Shown: in pieces, positions 25,531 through 34,335 of the stretch
Numbering within the stretch: position 1 is the stretch's first letter
Layout: every line of letters begins with the position of its first letter
DNA from: Burkholderiaceae bacterium
GTDB lineage: Bacteria; Pseudomonadota; Gammaproteobacteria; Burkholderiales; Burkholderiaceae_A
Assembly: GCA_018882795.1 (NCBI GenBank)
Contig: VERJ01000014.1
Location: forward strand, 1-40,449
Length of the DNA: 40,449 nucleotides
Direction of reading: 5' to 3'
Position numbers and translations under genes: made by a program
The notes under the pieces: generated by a model
Told to the model about the DNA's origin: nothing
Seen by the model: the letters and a program-made list of their open reading frames with translations, nothing else
Databases searched by the model: none

Positions 25531-26304
25531 ATGATGCCAAGAATGTGGCGATGTGAACGGCTTTTGACCATTGATTCCACTCAGCGGGAAGCGCTGCGCA
25601 GGATCGCAGACCATTTCAACTGTGGGGAGGGCTTTGGTTTGTGGACCACCCATCAGACTGCGGGAATGGCCAGCCACGGCCGCTCTTGGCGCGACAGCCC
25701 CCATGGTGGCGGCCTGGCGATGTCTTTTGCTTGGCCGGAGAGTGAAAACGCAACACCACAACAATCGGCCTGGCCTGTGCGTATCAGTCTGATGGTGCTG
25801 GAAGTCTTGCAGTCCCGTTTCGCAATATTGGCCGGAAGGCTCGGCCTGAAGTGGCCCAATGATGTCATGTCGGGGGAATACAAACTGGCAGGAGTTTTGG
25901 TCTCGCGACATCGTGTTGCGGAGCGTTGGTGGTTGATTGCGGGTATCGGCCTCAATCTGGGCTGGGATCAGGATCCCGACCTGGATCGGCCAGTGACCAG
26001 TCTGCGCAATCTGGGCCTTGATGCGGTGGATGCCGGGGATTTGGTGCAGGCTTTTGCAGCCGGGCTTTCTGAATTGATCAAAGAAGCGTCGCAGGCCACG
26101 CCATGGTGGGACCGCTATTGTCGATTTGATCGCTGGCAGGGCGCGCATGTGAGCGTGGTGCACCCTGTTACAGGCGACATCATTGCGCAGGGCATTCATC
26201 GTGGCATCTCTGCGCAGGGTAAGTTGCGTCTTTTGCAGCAGGCCACCGAGACCGAGATTGCCTATGGTGAGGTGTCGCTGCGCAAGGTGGCGCCCATCTT
26301 ATGA
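25531..26304 (+). CDS. birA: Biotin--[acetyl-CoA-carboxylase] ligase with altered adenylate loop
   Basis: A 257-residue class I biotin protein ligase (no N-terminal DNA-binding domain), joining biotin to the carboxyl carrier protein AccB via biotinyl-AMP. It has STQREA near the N terminus, LKWPNDVM (108-113) and the catalytic lysine K119 in YKLAGVLV. A C-terminal SH3-like subdomain ends it. The biotinyl-AMP loop, GRGRRGR in E. coli, reads GMASHGR (45-51), keeping only the last arginine before SW. It overlaps coaX as ATGA (26301-26304). The birA-coaX pairing is common in Burkholderiales. Confidence 0.92.
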   Translation: MMPRMWRCERLLTIDSTQREALRRIADHFNCGEGFGLWTTHQTAGMASHGRSWRDSPHGGGLAMSFAWPESENATPQQSAWPVRISLMVLEVLQSRFAILAGRLGLKWPNDVMSGEYKLAGVLVSRHRVAERWWLIAGIGLNLGWDQDPDLDRPVTSLRNLGLDAVDAGDLVQAFAAGLSELIKEASQATPWWDRYCRFDRWQGAHVSVVHPVTGDIIAQGIHRGISAQGKLRLLQQATETEIAYGEVSLRKVAPIL

Positions 26305-27197
26305 GCACGGCAAATCTGCTCTTGCTGGATTGCGGAAACTCCGCAGTGAAGTGCCAGCGCGTGCATGTCTCTGCAGAACAATTGGATCGGCCGCGGACAC
26401 TTTTTGAGCAACTCCGTGCAGCGCCCATTGAACGCATGGATAACGCTGAGGTCTCTGTTGAACGGTTGCTTGCCGCATGGAGATCTCTGGGTCTGCCGGA
26501 ATCGGCAGGCCCCCTGCGGCTATCCTGGGTATCGGTTGGGCCCCAGTCTATTGTTCAGGCGGTGCGCGTCGCCTTCAAACAAGTATCCGGTTGTGATGCG
26601 CCAGATCCCTGGCAGCCATCTGCTCAAGTGGAATTCACGCAACTGAATCTAGCCTATTTTAAAAACACTTACACGCATGCCGAACAACTCGGCGCGGATC
26701 GATGGGTGTCTGCCTTGGGTCTCGCTTGCCAGAGCGTGATCGCGCCGGGTGAGACCCATATGGTGGTCAGTGCGGGAACGGCCACCACAGTTGATCTGAT
26801 TCGCGCAGATGCGAATCAAAACATTGTATTTCTTGGGGGCTGGATATTGCCTGGCATTGGGCTGATGAATGAGGCCCTGCGGGTCAAAACACGTGATCTC
26901 GATGGATTGATGGGTGAGTCCACAGAGTTACCGATTAATACCGATGCGGCCATTCCTACTGATTCGCGCACGGCGATTTCACAGGGTATTGGTCTGGCAC
27001 AGGCGGGCTTTATCGGCCAAATCGCCAAACAGCATCATGTGACGAAGCTCTGGCTGCATGGCGGCGATGCAACCCAGTGGCGCGCTTATTTGTCGGCCCT
27101 TCATTCGGCATCGGTGGTTTCACTCACAGTGCACGATGCACCACATCTTGCGTTTGCCGGGCTGCTGGCCCTGGAGCGCTATCGCATCCTTCGTTAA
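26301..27197 (+). CDS. coaX: Type III pantothenate kinase CoaX
   Basis: A 298-residue ASKHA-fold kinase carrying out the first step of CoA synthesis (pantothenate to 4'-phosphopantothenate), insensitive to CoA feedback. Motifs: LLLDCGNSAVKCQ at the N terminus (phosphate 1), GADRWVSALG (pantothenate site) and VVSAGTATTVDLI (phosphate 2). The conserved GGWILPGIGLMNEAL follows. It is somewhat longer than the usual 250 residues because of N-terminal insertions around residues 30-60. Its start overlaps the birA stop by four bases. It converges on rfaE2 with 10 bases between stops. Confidence 0.94.
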   Translation: MSTANLLLLDCGNSAVKCQRVHVSAEQLDRPRTLFEQLRAAPIERMDNAEVSVERLLAAWRSLGLPESAGPLRLSWVSVGPQSIVQAVRVAFKQVSGCDAPDPWQPSAQVEFTQLNLAYFKNTYTHAEQLGADRWVSALGLACQSVIAPGETHMVVSAGTATTVDLIRADANQNIVFLGGWILPGIGLMNEALRVKTRDLDGLMGESTELPINTDAAIPTDSRTAISQGIGLAQAGFIGQIAKQHHVTKLWLHGGDATQWRAYLSALHSASVVSLTVHDAPHLAFAGLLALERYRILR

Positions 27198-27207
27198 ACG
27201 TCAGCGC

Positions 27208-27693
27208 CTAGTGTCGGCGGATTTTTTCCAGCATCCGTGTGGTGGAGCGTTCGTGCTCAAAGGGAATTGAGAGCACCCGCCCGCCATGTTGCTCTACCCA
27301 GTCTGCTCCCACAATGTTTTCTATCGGCCAGTCGCCGCCCTTGATCAGCACCTGCGGTGTGATGGCCTGAATCAGACTCAGTGGTGTGTCTTCCGAAAAC
27401 CAGGTTACCAGTGACACGCATTCCAGCGCAGCGATCACTGCCATGCGATCTTCCAATGTGTTGATTGGCCGATCATTGCCTTTGCCCAGTCGTTTTGTGG
27501 AGGCATCGTCGTTGAGCGCCACAATCAGCGATGCACCCTGCGCACGTGCCTGGGACAGATAAGTCACGTGGCCACGGTGCAGCAGATCAAACACACCATT
27601 GGTGAACACCACGGGCTGCGCTAGCGTTGATGCACGCTGCGCAATCTGCTGTGGCGGAGTGATTTTTGATTCGAAAGCGGGTGCTGAAAACAC
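27208..27693 (-). CDS. rfaE2: D-glycero-beta-D-manno-heptose 1-phosphate adenylyltransferase (RfaE2/HldE C-domain type)
   Basis: A 161-residue nucleotidyltransferase making ADP-heptose for LPS inner core. The cytidylyltransferase-like motif is FTNGVFDLLHRGHVTYL (HRGH as HxGH). RPINTLEDRMAVIAAL and IKGGDW, the ISSTxxI-equivalent region, follow. In betaproteobacteria the kinase and adenylyltransferase are often separate proteins, as here. The start is GTG, 4 bases after the ferritin-like gene stop, so it may be the last cistron of the long leftward cluster. Confidence 0.94.
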   Translation of the reverse strand: MFSAPAFESKITPPQQIAQRASTLAQPVVFTNGVFDLLHRGHVTYLSQARAQGASLIVALNDDASTKRLGKGNDRPINTLEDRMAVIAALECVSLVTWFSEDTPLSLIQAITPQVLIKGGDWPIENIVGADWVEQHGGRVLSIPFEHERSTTRMLEKIRRH

Positions 27694-27697
27694 GCAA

Positions 27698-28546
27698 TCA
27701 AGCCGTGATGGTCTTGCGATAGCGGTTTAGTTCCTGCACGCTAACGAAGGTCTGATCAAAAAGTAGCGACAGATTGTGCAGGATGCGCTCGGCCACCTTG
27801 CCTTCCCAGACAGCATCAAAGCGGATCTGCTGATCCAGCCAGTGCTCAAGCCATCCCGGCTCCGGGGTGCGGCTCTGCACGGTGTCGTTAGGAAAGAGTG
27901 ACTGGTTGACATGCAGATTGGTGGGGTGAAGCGCCTGCGAGGTACGTCGTGCGCTTGCCATCAGCACGCCGATTTTTGCAAAGGCAGCCCGCGCTGAATC
28001 ACCCGTTTTGATCAGTGCTTTTTTCATGTAGCGCAGATAGGCGCCCCCGTGTCGGGCCTCATCTTTGGCGATGGTTTCATAGATCTGCTTGATCACCGGC
28101 TCGGTATGCCACTGGGCCGCGCAGCGATACCAGTGATTGAGGCGAATCTCGCCACAAAAGTGCAGCATCAATGTCTCAAGCGCTGGCGCAGGATCAAACT
28201 CAAACCGTACGGCATGGAGCTCTTCCTCGGTAGGCAGCATGTCGGGCCGGAATCGGCGCAGATACTCCATCAGCACCAGGGCGTGTTTTTGCTCTTCATA
28301 GAACCAGATCGACATGAAGGCGGAAAAATCGCTGTCGTGCCGGTTATCACGCAGGAACATCTCCGTGGCGGGCAGGGCTGCCCACTCGGTGATGGCATTC
28401 ATCTTGATGGTCTGGGCCTGTTCATCGGAAAGCAACTGGCCATTAAAGGCTTGCCAGTCAATATCCTTTTCCAGATCCCAGCGCATGCGCTCGAATGCCC
28501 GAAACAGTTCGGGGTAGAGCATGTCATCGGTTTGTGGTGAACGCAT
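27698..28546 (-). CDS. Ferritin-like diiron protein (possible fatty-acid desaturase/oxygenase relative)
   Basis: A 282-residue helical protein with two carboxylate-histidine motifs: YEEQKH in the first half (E-E-x-x-H) and KDEARHGG in the second (D-E-x-R-H), as in ferritin-like diiron enzymes such as stearoyl-ACP desaturases and related oxygenases. An earlier TEWAALPATEMF may supply a further carboxylate. The C-terminal 100 residues are less helical and not recognised. ATG 28546 is preferred; an in-frame TTG at 28570 is possible. It lies between lipid-related genes upstream and rfaE2 downstream. A role in acyl-chain oxidation is inference; the substrate is unknown. Confidence 0.78.
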   Translation of the reverse strand: MRSPQTDDMLYPELFRAFERMRWDLEKDIDWQAFNGQLLSDEQAQTIKMNAITEWAALPATEMFLRDNRHDSDFSAFMSIWFYEEQKHALVLMEYLRRFRPDMLPTEEELHAVRFEFDPAPALETLMLHFCGEIRLNHWYRCAAQWHTEPVIKQIYETIAKDEARHGGAYLRYMKKALIKTGDSARAAFAKIGVLMASARRTSQALHPTNLHVNQSLFPNDTVQSRTPEPGWLEHWLDQQIRFDAVWEGKVAERILHNLSLLFDQTFVSVQELNRYRKTITA

Positions 28547-28588
28547 GATGGCGGTGGTGTGGGTCAGCAACAGGCGCCAATTGTAAAG

Positions 28589-29047
28589 TCATTGACTTGT
28601 GTCGTGACCGATTTTTTTCCTTATCCAGCCGATGACCGGACCAACCAAAGGGAAAGACTGCATCAGCCGGGAGGCATCCCAATAATCAATATGTTCCTGA
28701 ATCTTACCTTCGGCGTTCAGGATAAGGCGGCTGCAGCCATGGATCACCTGCCGGGGCCGGCCCTTGGCGAGGGAGAATTCGAAATCCCAGCCGATCATGA
28801 CCTCTCGGCCTTGGTGATCGGGCGCACCCAGCACCCGCACCTGCGCAAAGCGGGGCCGATCCAGATGTGCAAACATGTCGCGATAGACCGCCTGGACTCG
28901 ACGACGCCCCTGTACCGTTTGGAAGGGGTCGCTAAAGCGGCAGTCCTCTGCATAAAACGCTGATAACTGTTCGATTGAATTCTGAGTGAGTGCTTCCGCC
29001 GCGGCAATGAATCCGGCAATGTCCATGGCAGACGGGAGTGTCTTCAT
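28589..29047 (-). CDS. NTF2-like (SnoaL-type) family protein
   Basis: A 152-residue single-domain cone-shaped fold. It has a typical N-terminal helix, YAEDCRFSDPFQTVQGR, the GREVMIGWDFEFSLAKG strands, and RLILNAEGKIQEHIDYWDAS, in the usual NTF2-like order. Homologues travel with the SDR, DUF1365 and cfa genes of this cluster, so it may bind or isomerise a lipid intermediate. No catalytic residue is identified. Its start overlaps the SDR stop as ATGA. Confidence 0.85.
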   Translation of the reverse strand: MKTLPSAMDIAGFIAAAEALTQNSIEQLSAFYAEDCRFSDPFQTVQGRRRVQAVYRDMFAHLDRPRFAQVRVLGAPDHQGREVMIGWDFEFSLAKGRPRQVIHGCSRLILNAEGKIQEHIDYWDASRLMQSFPLVGPVIGWIRKKIGHDTSQ

Positions 29048-29820
29048 GACTTTGGCAGTGTGCGTTTCATTATTCTGAAATAAAGACTGTAGGGCACGAG
29101 CCGGAGGAACTTTAACCAGCGCGTGAACCGCTTAGGGTAGTGGATCTCGAATTCGCCGCGGGCCAGACCATCCAGGGTTGCGCGTGAGGCTTCCTCGGGC
29201 GTGATGATGGCCGGCATGGTGAAGTCATTGCGCGCGGTTAGCCGTGTTGCGACAAATCCGGGATTCACCACCGAGACAGCAATGCCGCGGGATTTGAGTT
29301 CCAGGTGGGTGACCTCGGCGAGATAGGTGAGTGCTGCCTTGCTCGCCCCATAGGCTGCGGCCTGGGGAAGACCGCGATAGCCCGCTACGCTCGATATCCA
29401 GCTCCAGTGTCTTGACCGGGCTGGCGCTGATTCCCAAGCCTTTAGCATGAGCTTTAATCCGGTATAGCCCGCGAGGGTGTTGATCTCGAATGTCTCGCGC
29501 ACTCCGTTCAGATCGAGCGCATGCGATGGCATGGGGTGATAGACCCCGGCGACCCAGAAGACTACATCGGGCAGCGCATCGGCGGCCTGCAGGCGATCAA
29601 TCGCGGCCTGCACAGACTCAGGCTGGCTGATATCGCAGGGCAGACACAGAAACGGCGCAGGCGTGATATCGGACAGGGCCTCCGCACGTCGACTGCTTAC
29701 CGTGACCCGTGCACCGGTAACGATTAAGTCCTGCGCCAGGGCGCGGCCAATCCCAGAGGAGGCCCCAACAATCCAGACATTCAGACCCTTCCAGTGCTGG
29801 ATTCGCGGATTTAATGACAT
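29044..29820 (-). CDS. Short-chain dehydrogenase/reductase
   Basis: A 258-residue classical SDR. The nucleotide-binding motif is VGASSGIGRAL, followed by SSRR (an NADP-favouring basic pair), LPCDIS, and the catalytic serine and YGASK (Y-x3-K). The C-terminal end has FTRWLKFLRLVPYSLYF, basic and amphipathic, possibly membrane-associating. Substrate unknown; clustering with cfa and DUF1365 suggests a lipid oxidation or reduction step. It is 17 bases after the DUF3833 stop. Confidence 0.9.
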   Translation of the reverse strand: MSLNPRIQHWKGLNVWIVGASSGIGRALAQDLIVTGARVTVSSRRAEALSDITPAPFLCLPCDISQPESVQAAIDRLQAADALPDVVFWVAGVYHPMPSHALDLNGVRETFEINTLAGYTGLKLMLKAWESAPARSRHWSWISSVAGYRGLPQAAAYGASKAALTYLAEVTHLELKSRGIAVSVVNPGFVATRLTARNDFTMPAIITPEEASRATLDGLARGEFEIHYPKRFTRWLKFLRLVPYSLYFRIMKRTLPKS

Positions 29821-29837
29821 GCGCTAATCATCAAAAG

Positions 29838-30401
29838 TTATTTGCTGAATGAGAGTGTGACTTCGCCCATGCGAATGCCCCACTTGCTGAATGCTGCACG
29901 GTTAAGCATGACACGATCATCGATTAGGATCATCCAGTCATCAAAATCCAGATCAATGGTGCTGCCACGAAAGGGCACATTCAGGCTGTAGCGCCAGCGC
30001 AGGGCATTGCCACTGATCTCGCCGATGGCCTGGCCATTCACATCCTCCGCGGTGCCGATATAGCGATTGGGCCCCACTGCCTTCAGCTTCCAGATGCGGC
30101 GCTGCTTCTCGCCATCGGACCAATCAAAGTACTCGTCCAGAGTGCCTTCATCGCCATTCCAGGATGCCTTGATGGTCACTACAAATCGGCGGTCGACCTG
30201 GCCGCCTCTGTTTTGGACCATGCCCCATCCCTTGATCTCACCATTGAAGTACTGCTTCAGATCAAGTACGGGTTTCTGATCGGCATAACGTGATAAATCT
30301 GGACCAGCGCATCCAGCCACAAGTGAGAGCAGCAGCACAAAAGCCAGTGTGAAGGGCCACCAGGGTAGGGTCCATTGGGGCTTCAGGTTAGAGATGTGCA
30401 T
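29838..30401 (-). CDS. DUF3833 family lipoprotein
   Basis: A 187-residue envelope lipoprotein. The N-terminal segment WWPFTLAFVLLLSLVAGC ends in a lipobox (VAGC). The body matches DUF3833: LDLKQYFNGEIKGWGMVQNR, RRFVVTIKASW, LDEYFDWSDGEKQRR and DDWMILIDDRVMLNRA. Its function is unknown, but it recurs beside cfa/DUF1365/chalcone-isomerase-like genes in proteobacteria. It is immediately followed by the SDR and preceded by MFS with a 3-base gap. Confidence 0.87.
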   Translation of the reverse strand: MHISNLKPQWTLPWWPFTLAFVLLLSLVAGCAGPDLSRYADQKPVLDLKQYFNGEIKGWGMVQNRGGQVDRRFVVTIKASWNGDEGTLDEYFDWSDGEKQRRIWKLKAVGPNRYIGTAEDVNGQAIGEISGNALRWRYSLNVPFRGSTIDLDFDDWMILIDDRVMLNRAAFSKWGIRMGEVTLSFSK

Positions 30402-30404
30402 GGA

Positions 30405-31685
30405 TTAGTCCTTTCTTTGATTGGCTGGAATTTCATCATGATCGCTAAGCGTGAAAAGCGCTGCGATTGCAAAACACTTCAGCACACAGGGAATGCCGGC
30501 ATAGGCCCACTGCAGGGCGGTGAGGTTATTGGCAGAACTCGTATCGCCTGGCGTGTAGTGCATGCCGGCCAGTGCGGGCAGGGTGAGTCCCGCGGCAAAG
30601 GCCAGGGCAAGCTTGATCACCAGATTCCAGATACCGAAGTAGCTGGCCTCCAGGCTGCCACGGTGGTGGGCTCGATCAATTTGCCTGCCCAGCAGCATGG
30701 GCGGGCAGACCAATTCCGCACCGAGTGCAAACCCTGTCACCAGGCAGATTATCGTGAAGGCAGACAACGCACCGTGATCCAGGGTGAGTGTCCAGACGAA
30801 GGCCAACAGTGCGACCATCATTGCAGCCATCCACACATAACGTGTGTTGAAGCGATGGCTTGCCCAAGACCACAGGGGTACGCCTGCGGCAGCAGCAACA
30901 AAGTAGCTGGCAAGCAGCAGGCTGGATTCGTTTGACGATGCACCGAGCCGATCCTGAAGAAAAAACAGAATCAAGGTCGGCGGGATGGCATTGGCCAGTG
31001 CATTGATGCCCAAGGCAGTAAGTAATTTTCGAAACCCTGGCTGGGCAATCAGCGCACTCCAGGCCAGCCGATGGTGGCGCCTTTCTGCAGTACGTAGGCC
31101 CTGCCCACGCAGACCGAAGGTCAGCAACACTGCCAACACACCACTCGCAACCGCCACTGCACCAAGCCCCAGTCCGGATTGCTGGCCAGCGATACCAGCC
31201 GCAGAAATTACGCCGACCAATGCCCAGAGCTCCCGAGCACCGATCAGCCGGGCCTGGCCAGTGGTGTCGGCAGTCCAGGCCACGGCCCAGCTCTGGTGGG
31301 CCAGGGTGGCGGTGCTGTTGGCGAGAGACACCAACAAAGTGCAGGCGACCAGCCAGAGCGCCAGTCGGACCTCATTGCCGACAGCATGGGTAGGGGCAAT
31401 CAGCTGCGGATTTGTGAGCAAGGCAAGGCCAACCGCCATCACCAGCAGTGCCACTGACATCCAGACCCAGAGCTGTGTTTTGCTCGTATCAATCCATCGG
31501 CCAATAAACGGATCTGCAATCGCATCGGTCAGCCGTGTCAGCATCAGCAGCAGGCCAATTAGCCCAATGCCAAGCCCGAATTGCTGGGCATAGAGCGCTG
31601 GTGTCAGCAGATAAAGCGGCAGAGCAGCAAAAGCCAGCGTAAAACCTGGCAGCCCATAGCGAAGCGACTGGCCGATCCCCGGCAT
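30405..31685 (-). CDS. MFS transporter (GPH cation-symporter-like)
   Basis: A 426-residue inner-membrane protein with about 12 membrane segments. The cytoplasmic loop DAIADPFIGRWIDTSK resembles the conserved loop of MFS_2/GPH sugar symporters (ADPxxGxxSD). Other glycine-rich helices fit the major facilitator fold. In this lipid-remodelling cluster it may move a lysolipid or lipid precursor rather than a sugar; that is inference. Its ATG overlaps the stop of the chalcone-isomerase-like gene by one base (TGATG). Confidence 0.85.
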   Translation of the reverse strand: MPGIGQSLRYGLPGFTLAFAALPLYLLTPALYAQQFGLGIGLIGLLLMLTRLTDAIADPFIGRWIDTSKTQLWVWMSVALLVMAVGLALLTNPQLIAPTHAVGNEVRLALWLVACTLLVSLANSTATLAHQSWAVAWTADTTGQARLIGARELWALVGVISAAGIAGQQSGLGLGAVAVASGVLAVLLTFGLRGQGLRTAERRHHRLAWSALIAQPGFRKLLTALGINALANAIPPTLILFFLQDRLGASSNESSLLLASYFVAAAAGVPLWSWASHRFNTRYVWMAAMMVALLAFVWTLTLDHGALSAFTIICLVTGFALGAELVCPPMLLGRQIDRAHHRGSLEASYFGIWNLVIKLALAFAAGLTLPALAGMHYTPGDTSSANNLTALQWAYAGIPCVLKCFAIAALFTLSDHDEIPANQRKD

Positions 31686-32251
31686 CAGGGGCGGGCTGAC
31701 GTGGTCAGGCCAAGAAGATCTCTTCTAAGCGAGGGCTCGGCCGTTCTGGGATCCAGCCAAATGGCGAAAAATGCCTGTGCGAATTCAGCGTCATTGATGC
31801 TGCCGATGGGCTTATCGTTATGAAAAAACTGTGCGCCTGCACCGGGGCGGTGAATGCCACGGATTCGATCACCGGCTCGAACATCGGGAAAAATCGCCAG
31901 CATCTGGGCACGCCAGGTCTGATGTTGGCTTGAATTGCCCAGGCCCAGCTTTTTGATTTCATCAACGCTTCTGTCGGCGATGCTCACCCCGGTGAAGTCA
32001 CGGGCATAGGTTAGCTCCAGCGCAAAGGGCTGTTGCGCGATCTGCGTTGGATTTAAACGGTTTGGAGCAAAGAGTCGTGCCTCGTAGATTTTCAGACCCA
32101 GCCAGCGTAGGGTGCCTGCACCTTGGAGCTGCAGTTCCTCGACATTGGCCTGGGCGGCCTTCATTAGCCCTGCCATCACCACAGTGGTGGCCGTCAGTCC
32201 TAGAGCGAATTTCTTCGCGTGATTAGAGAAGCTTTCTTCTTTGCGGTTCAT
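31685..32251 (-). CDS. Chalcone-isomerase-like exported protein
   Basis: A 188-residue protein with an N-terminal signal or anchor (FALGLTATTVVMAGLMKAAQA). The domain resembles bacterial chalcone-isomerase-like proteins: LQLQGAGTLRWLGLKIYEARLF, PFALELTYARDFTGV, RAGDRIRGIH and FAQAFFAIWLDPRT. The bacterial group mostly lacks demonstrated enzyme activity and may bind fatty acids. ATG 32251 is chosen because it gives a 4-base overlap (32248-32251) with the cfa stop and places the signal peptide at the N terminus. Confidence 0.82.
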   Translation of the reverse strand: MNRKEESFSNHAKKFALGLTATTVVMAGLMKAAQANVEELQLQGAGTLRWLGLKIYEARLFAPNRLNPTQIAQQPFALELTYARDFTGVSIADRSVDEIKKLGLGNSSQHQTWRAQMLAIFPDVRAGDRIRGIHRPGAGAQFFHNDKPIGSINDAEFAQAFFAIWLDPRTAEPSLRRDLLGLTTSARP

Positions 32252-33516
32252 GATGAATGCTGCAGTGTGAATTGCATGACATTGATATCGCCCTGGGCGA
32301 ATCCTGCTTCGCAATAAGCGAGATAGAAACGCCACATTCTCTGAAAGCGCTCATCAAAACCGAGCGCATCGATGGTGGATTTTTGCTGCTCGAAGGCCTT
32401 GGCCCACTCGGCCAGTGTGCGGGCATAGTCTTGGCCGAAGGCAAAGGTCTTCGTTACTACCAGCCCCTGGGCCTGGGCCCGCTGCTGGAACTCAGTGGCT
32501 GATGGCAGCATACCGCCGGGGAAAATGTATTGCTGAATGAAATCGGTGCCACGGCGATAGCGTGAGAAAAGCCGCTCGTCAATCGTGATGGTTTGAATGA
32601 CTGCAATGCCATCGGATTTAAGGCACCGGGACAGCATGGCAAAGTAAGCGTCCCAGTAGCGCTCTCCCACTGCCTCGAACATTTCAATGGAGACGATGCC
32701 ATCGTAGCGGCCCTGTTCATCACGGTAATCCTGAAGCCGCACATCGAACCGCTGGCCACCGTGGGCTTTTAACACTTGATCTGCCCAGCGCTTCTGTTCT
32801 TGGGAAAGTGTCAGTCCAGAGTAATCGGCGCAGGTGCTCTCTAGCAGCCGTCGTCCAAGGCCTCCCCAGCCGCAGCCGATCTCAAGCACATGGGCATCTG
32901 GTCCAAAGCGCTCGGGCCGCATCTCGCTGATGGCCCGGTCGATCTTGCGTAACTGCCCCTCTTGCAGATCTACCGGACTTGCCCAGCAGCCGGTGCCATC
33001 GAAGAGTGCGCTGGAATAACTCATCGTCGGATCCAGCCAGCAGTTATAAAAGTCATTGCCCAGATCGTAGTGGGCTGAAATGTTTTTTCTTGCCTGTGAT
33101 TTCCGGTTAAAGCGCAGCAAGTGCCGAATCTGATCAATCAGTGTGGCCCACCACCGACCATAGATGACCTGTGCAACGGCATCGCGATTGGCCAGCAGCA
33201 GTTTCAGTAGGGCCGAGAGATCGGTGGTGGACCAGAGGCCCTGCATATAGGCTTCGCCGAATCCAATATCGCCCCGCGAGAGTACAGCGGAAAACGTCCC
33301 GGTATCGTGAATGGTGATGTCGGCACGGCAGTCTTGGCAGCCGGCCTGCCGCTGGCCGGAGAACGTTCTTTCGCTCCCATCGGGAAGTGCGAGTCGCAGC
33401 TCGCCAATCTGCAGCGATTGCAGCAGGCGCAGCACCAGGCGTGTCTGCATATCGGGATGAAACGCGGTCACGGATTTTGTGTCGAGCGTTGCGCTTGGGT
33501 TGGCAGGCTGATTCAT
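32248..33516 (-). CDS. cfa: Cyclopropane-fatty-acyl-phospholipid synthase family methyltransferase
   Basis: A 422-residue SAM-dependent enzyme that methylenates or methylates cis double bonds of phospholipid acyl chains at the membrane. The N-terminal lipid-binding domain (about 1-130) precedes the class I methyltransferase domain. That domain has SAHYDLGNDFYNCWLDPTMSY, the SAM motif VLEIGCGWGGLGRRL, GIVSIEMFEAVG, and FIQQYIFPGGMLPS near the active site. Neighbouring DUF1365 and flavoprotein genes are typical of furan- or branched-fatty-acid clusters, so the product could be a methylated rather than a cyclopropane chain. It is 39 bases after DUF1365. Confidence 0.93.
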   Translation of the reverse strand: MNQPANPSATLDTKSVTAFHPDMQTRLVLRLLQSLQIGELRLALPDGSERTFSGQRQAGCQDCRADITIHDTGTFSAVLSRGDIGFGEAYMQGLWSTTDLSALLKLLLANRDAVAQVIYGRWWATLIDQIRHLLRFNRKSQARKNISAHYDLGNDFYNCWLDPTMSYSSALFDGTGCWASPVDLQEGQLRKIDRAISEMRPERFGPDAHVLEIGCGWGGLGRRLLESTCADYSGLTLSQEQKRWADQVLKAHGGQRFDVRLQDYRDEQGRYDGIVSIEMFEAVGERYWDAYFAMLSRCLKSDGIAVIQTITIDERLFSRYRRGTDFIQQYIFPGGMLPSATEFQQRAQAQGLVVTKTFAFGQDYARTLAEWAKAFEQQKSTIDALGFDERFQRMWRFYLAYCEAGFAQGDINVMQFTLQHSS

Positions 33517-33555
33517 GCGAAAGATGTGTCAGTTTGGGCGAAGCGCTTAGTTTAA

Positions 33556-34335
33556 TCAGGCATGGGGGCGCACCCTGGGCACGAATTTTGCGCCTTTGAT
33601 CCACAGCAGCAAGGCCTGCCAGTGGATTCTGGCAATGACTCCGAGTGAAAACAATGGAAAGCTGAACCAGGCATGGACGGCAGCCCACTGCGTTAGTGGC
33701 CTGGAGACCCCGCCCATGGAGGTCAGCAGCAGGGCCCCGGCCGTATCGCGATACTCAATGCGGGCGAGGTCCTTCCCACCTGTCGGGGACTTGAAAAAAC
33801 GGAATTCGTAGCCCCCCCGGACTTCGAAAAAAGGTGAGACATAAAACGACTTGGTCGATTCCAGAGTCTGGCCGTTGCGAATGGCTTGTTGCGTCGCTGG
33901 CGGCTGTAGGACATACACATGACGATCACCGAAGGTATTGTTCACTTCCGCAATCACGGCACGTAGCGAACCGTCGCTGCGTTCGCAGAACCAGAAGCTC
34001 ACGGGCTTAAACACATAGCCGAACATTCTGGGAAAAGTCTGCAGCCAGATTTCTCCATTCACATCGGTGATGCCTGCTTCTGCAAGGGTATTTTCCGCCC
34101 ATTCCAGCAGTGGCCGACCATCGCCATGGTCACGATCATGAACACTCAGTAGCGCGCCATGGTTCAGAGCCCAGCCGACTGACTTTAGGCCAGCGCTTGC
34201 TCCCTTCACCGACTGCCGGTGCAGGCTTTTGATTGGCAGCTGAAGGTAAAACGCCCGGTAGCGAAATGCGTGCCGGAAGGGTCTGAGGCGGCAGTGCCAT
34301 ACATGGCCACTGACCAGTCTTGGCTCATGCAACAT
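33556..34335 (-). CDS. DUF1365 family protein
   Basis: A 259-residue protein. It starts with HEPRLVSGHVWHCRLRPFRH (typical DUF1365 N terminus), then FNH-like WALNHGALLSVHDRDHGDG, the IWLQTFPRMFGYVFKPVSFW block, and EVNNTFGDRHVYVL. Function is unproven; it is nearly always coupled to a flavoprotein and cfa. ATG 34335 is chosen: it overlaps the flavoprotein stop by 11 bases. The open frame extends further upstream only through the flavoprotein gene. Confidence 0.9.
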   Translation of the reverse strand: MLHEPRLVSGHVWHCRLRPFRHAFRYRAFYLQLPIKSLHRQSVKGASAGLKSVGWALNHGALLSVHDRDHGDGRPLLEWAENTLAEAGITDVNGEIWLQTFPRMFGYVFKPVSFWFCERSDGSLRAVIAEVNNTFGDRHVYVLQPPATQQAIRNGQTLESTKSFYVSPFFEVRGGYEFRFFKSPTGGKDLARIEYRDTAGALLLTSMGGVSRPLTQWAAVHAWFSFPLFSLGVIARIHWQALLLWIKGAKFVPRVRPHA

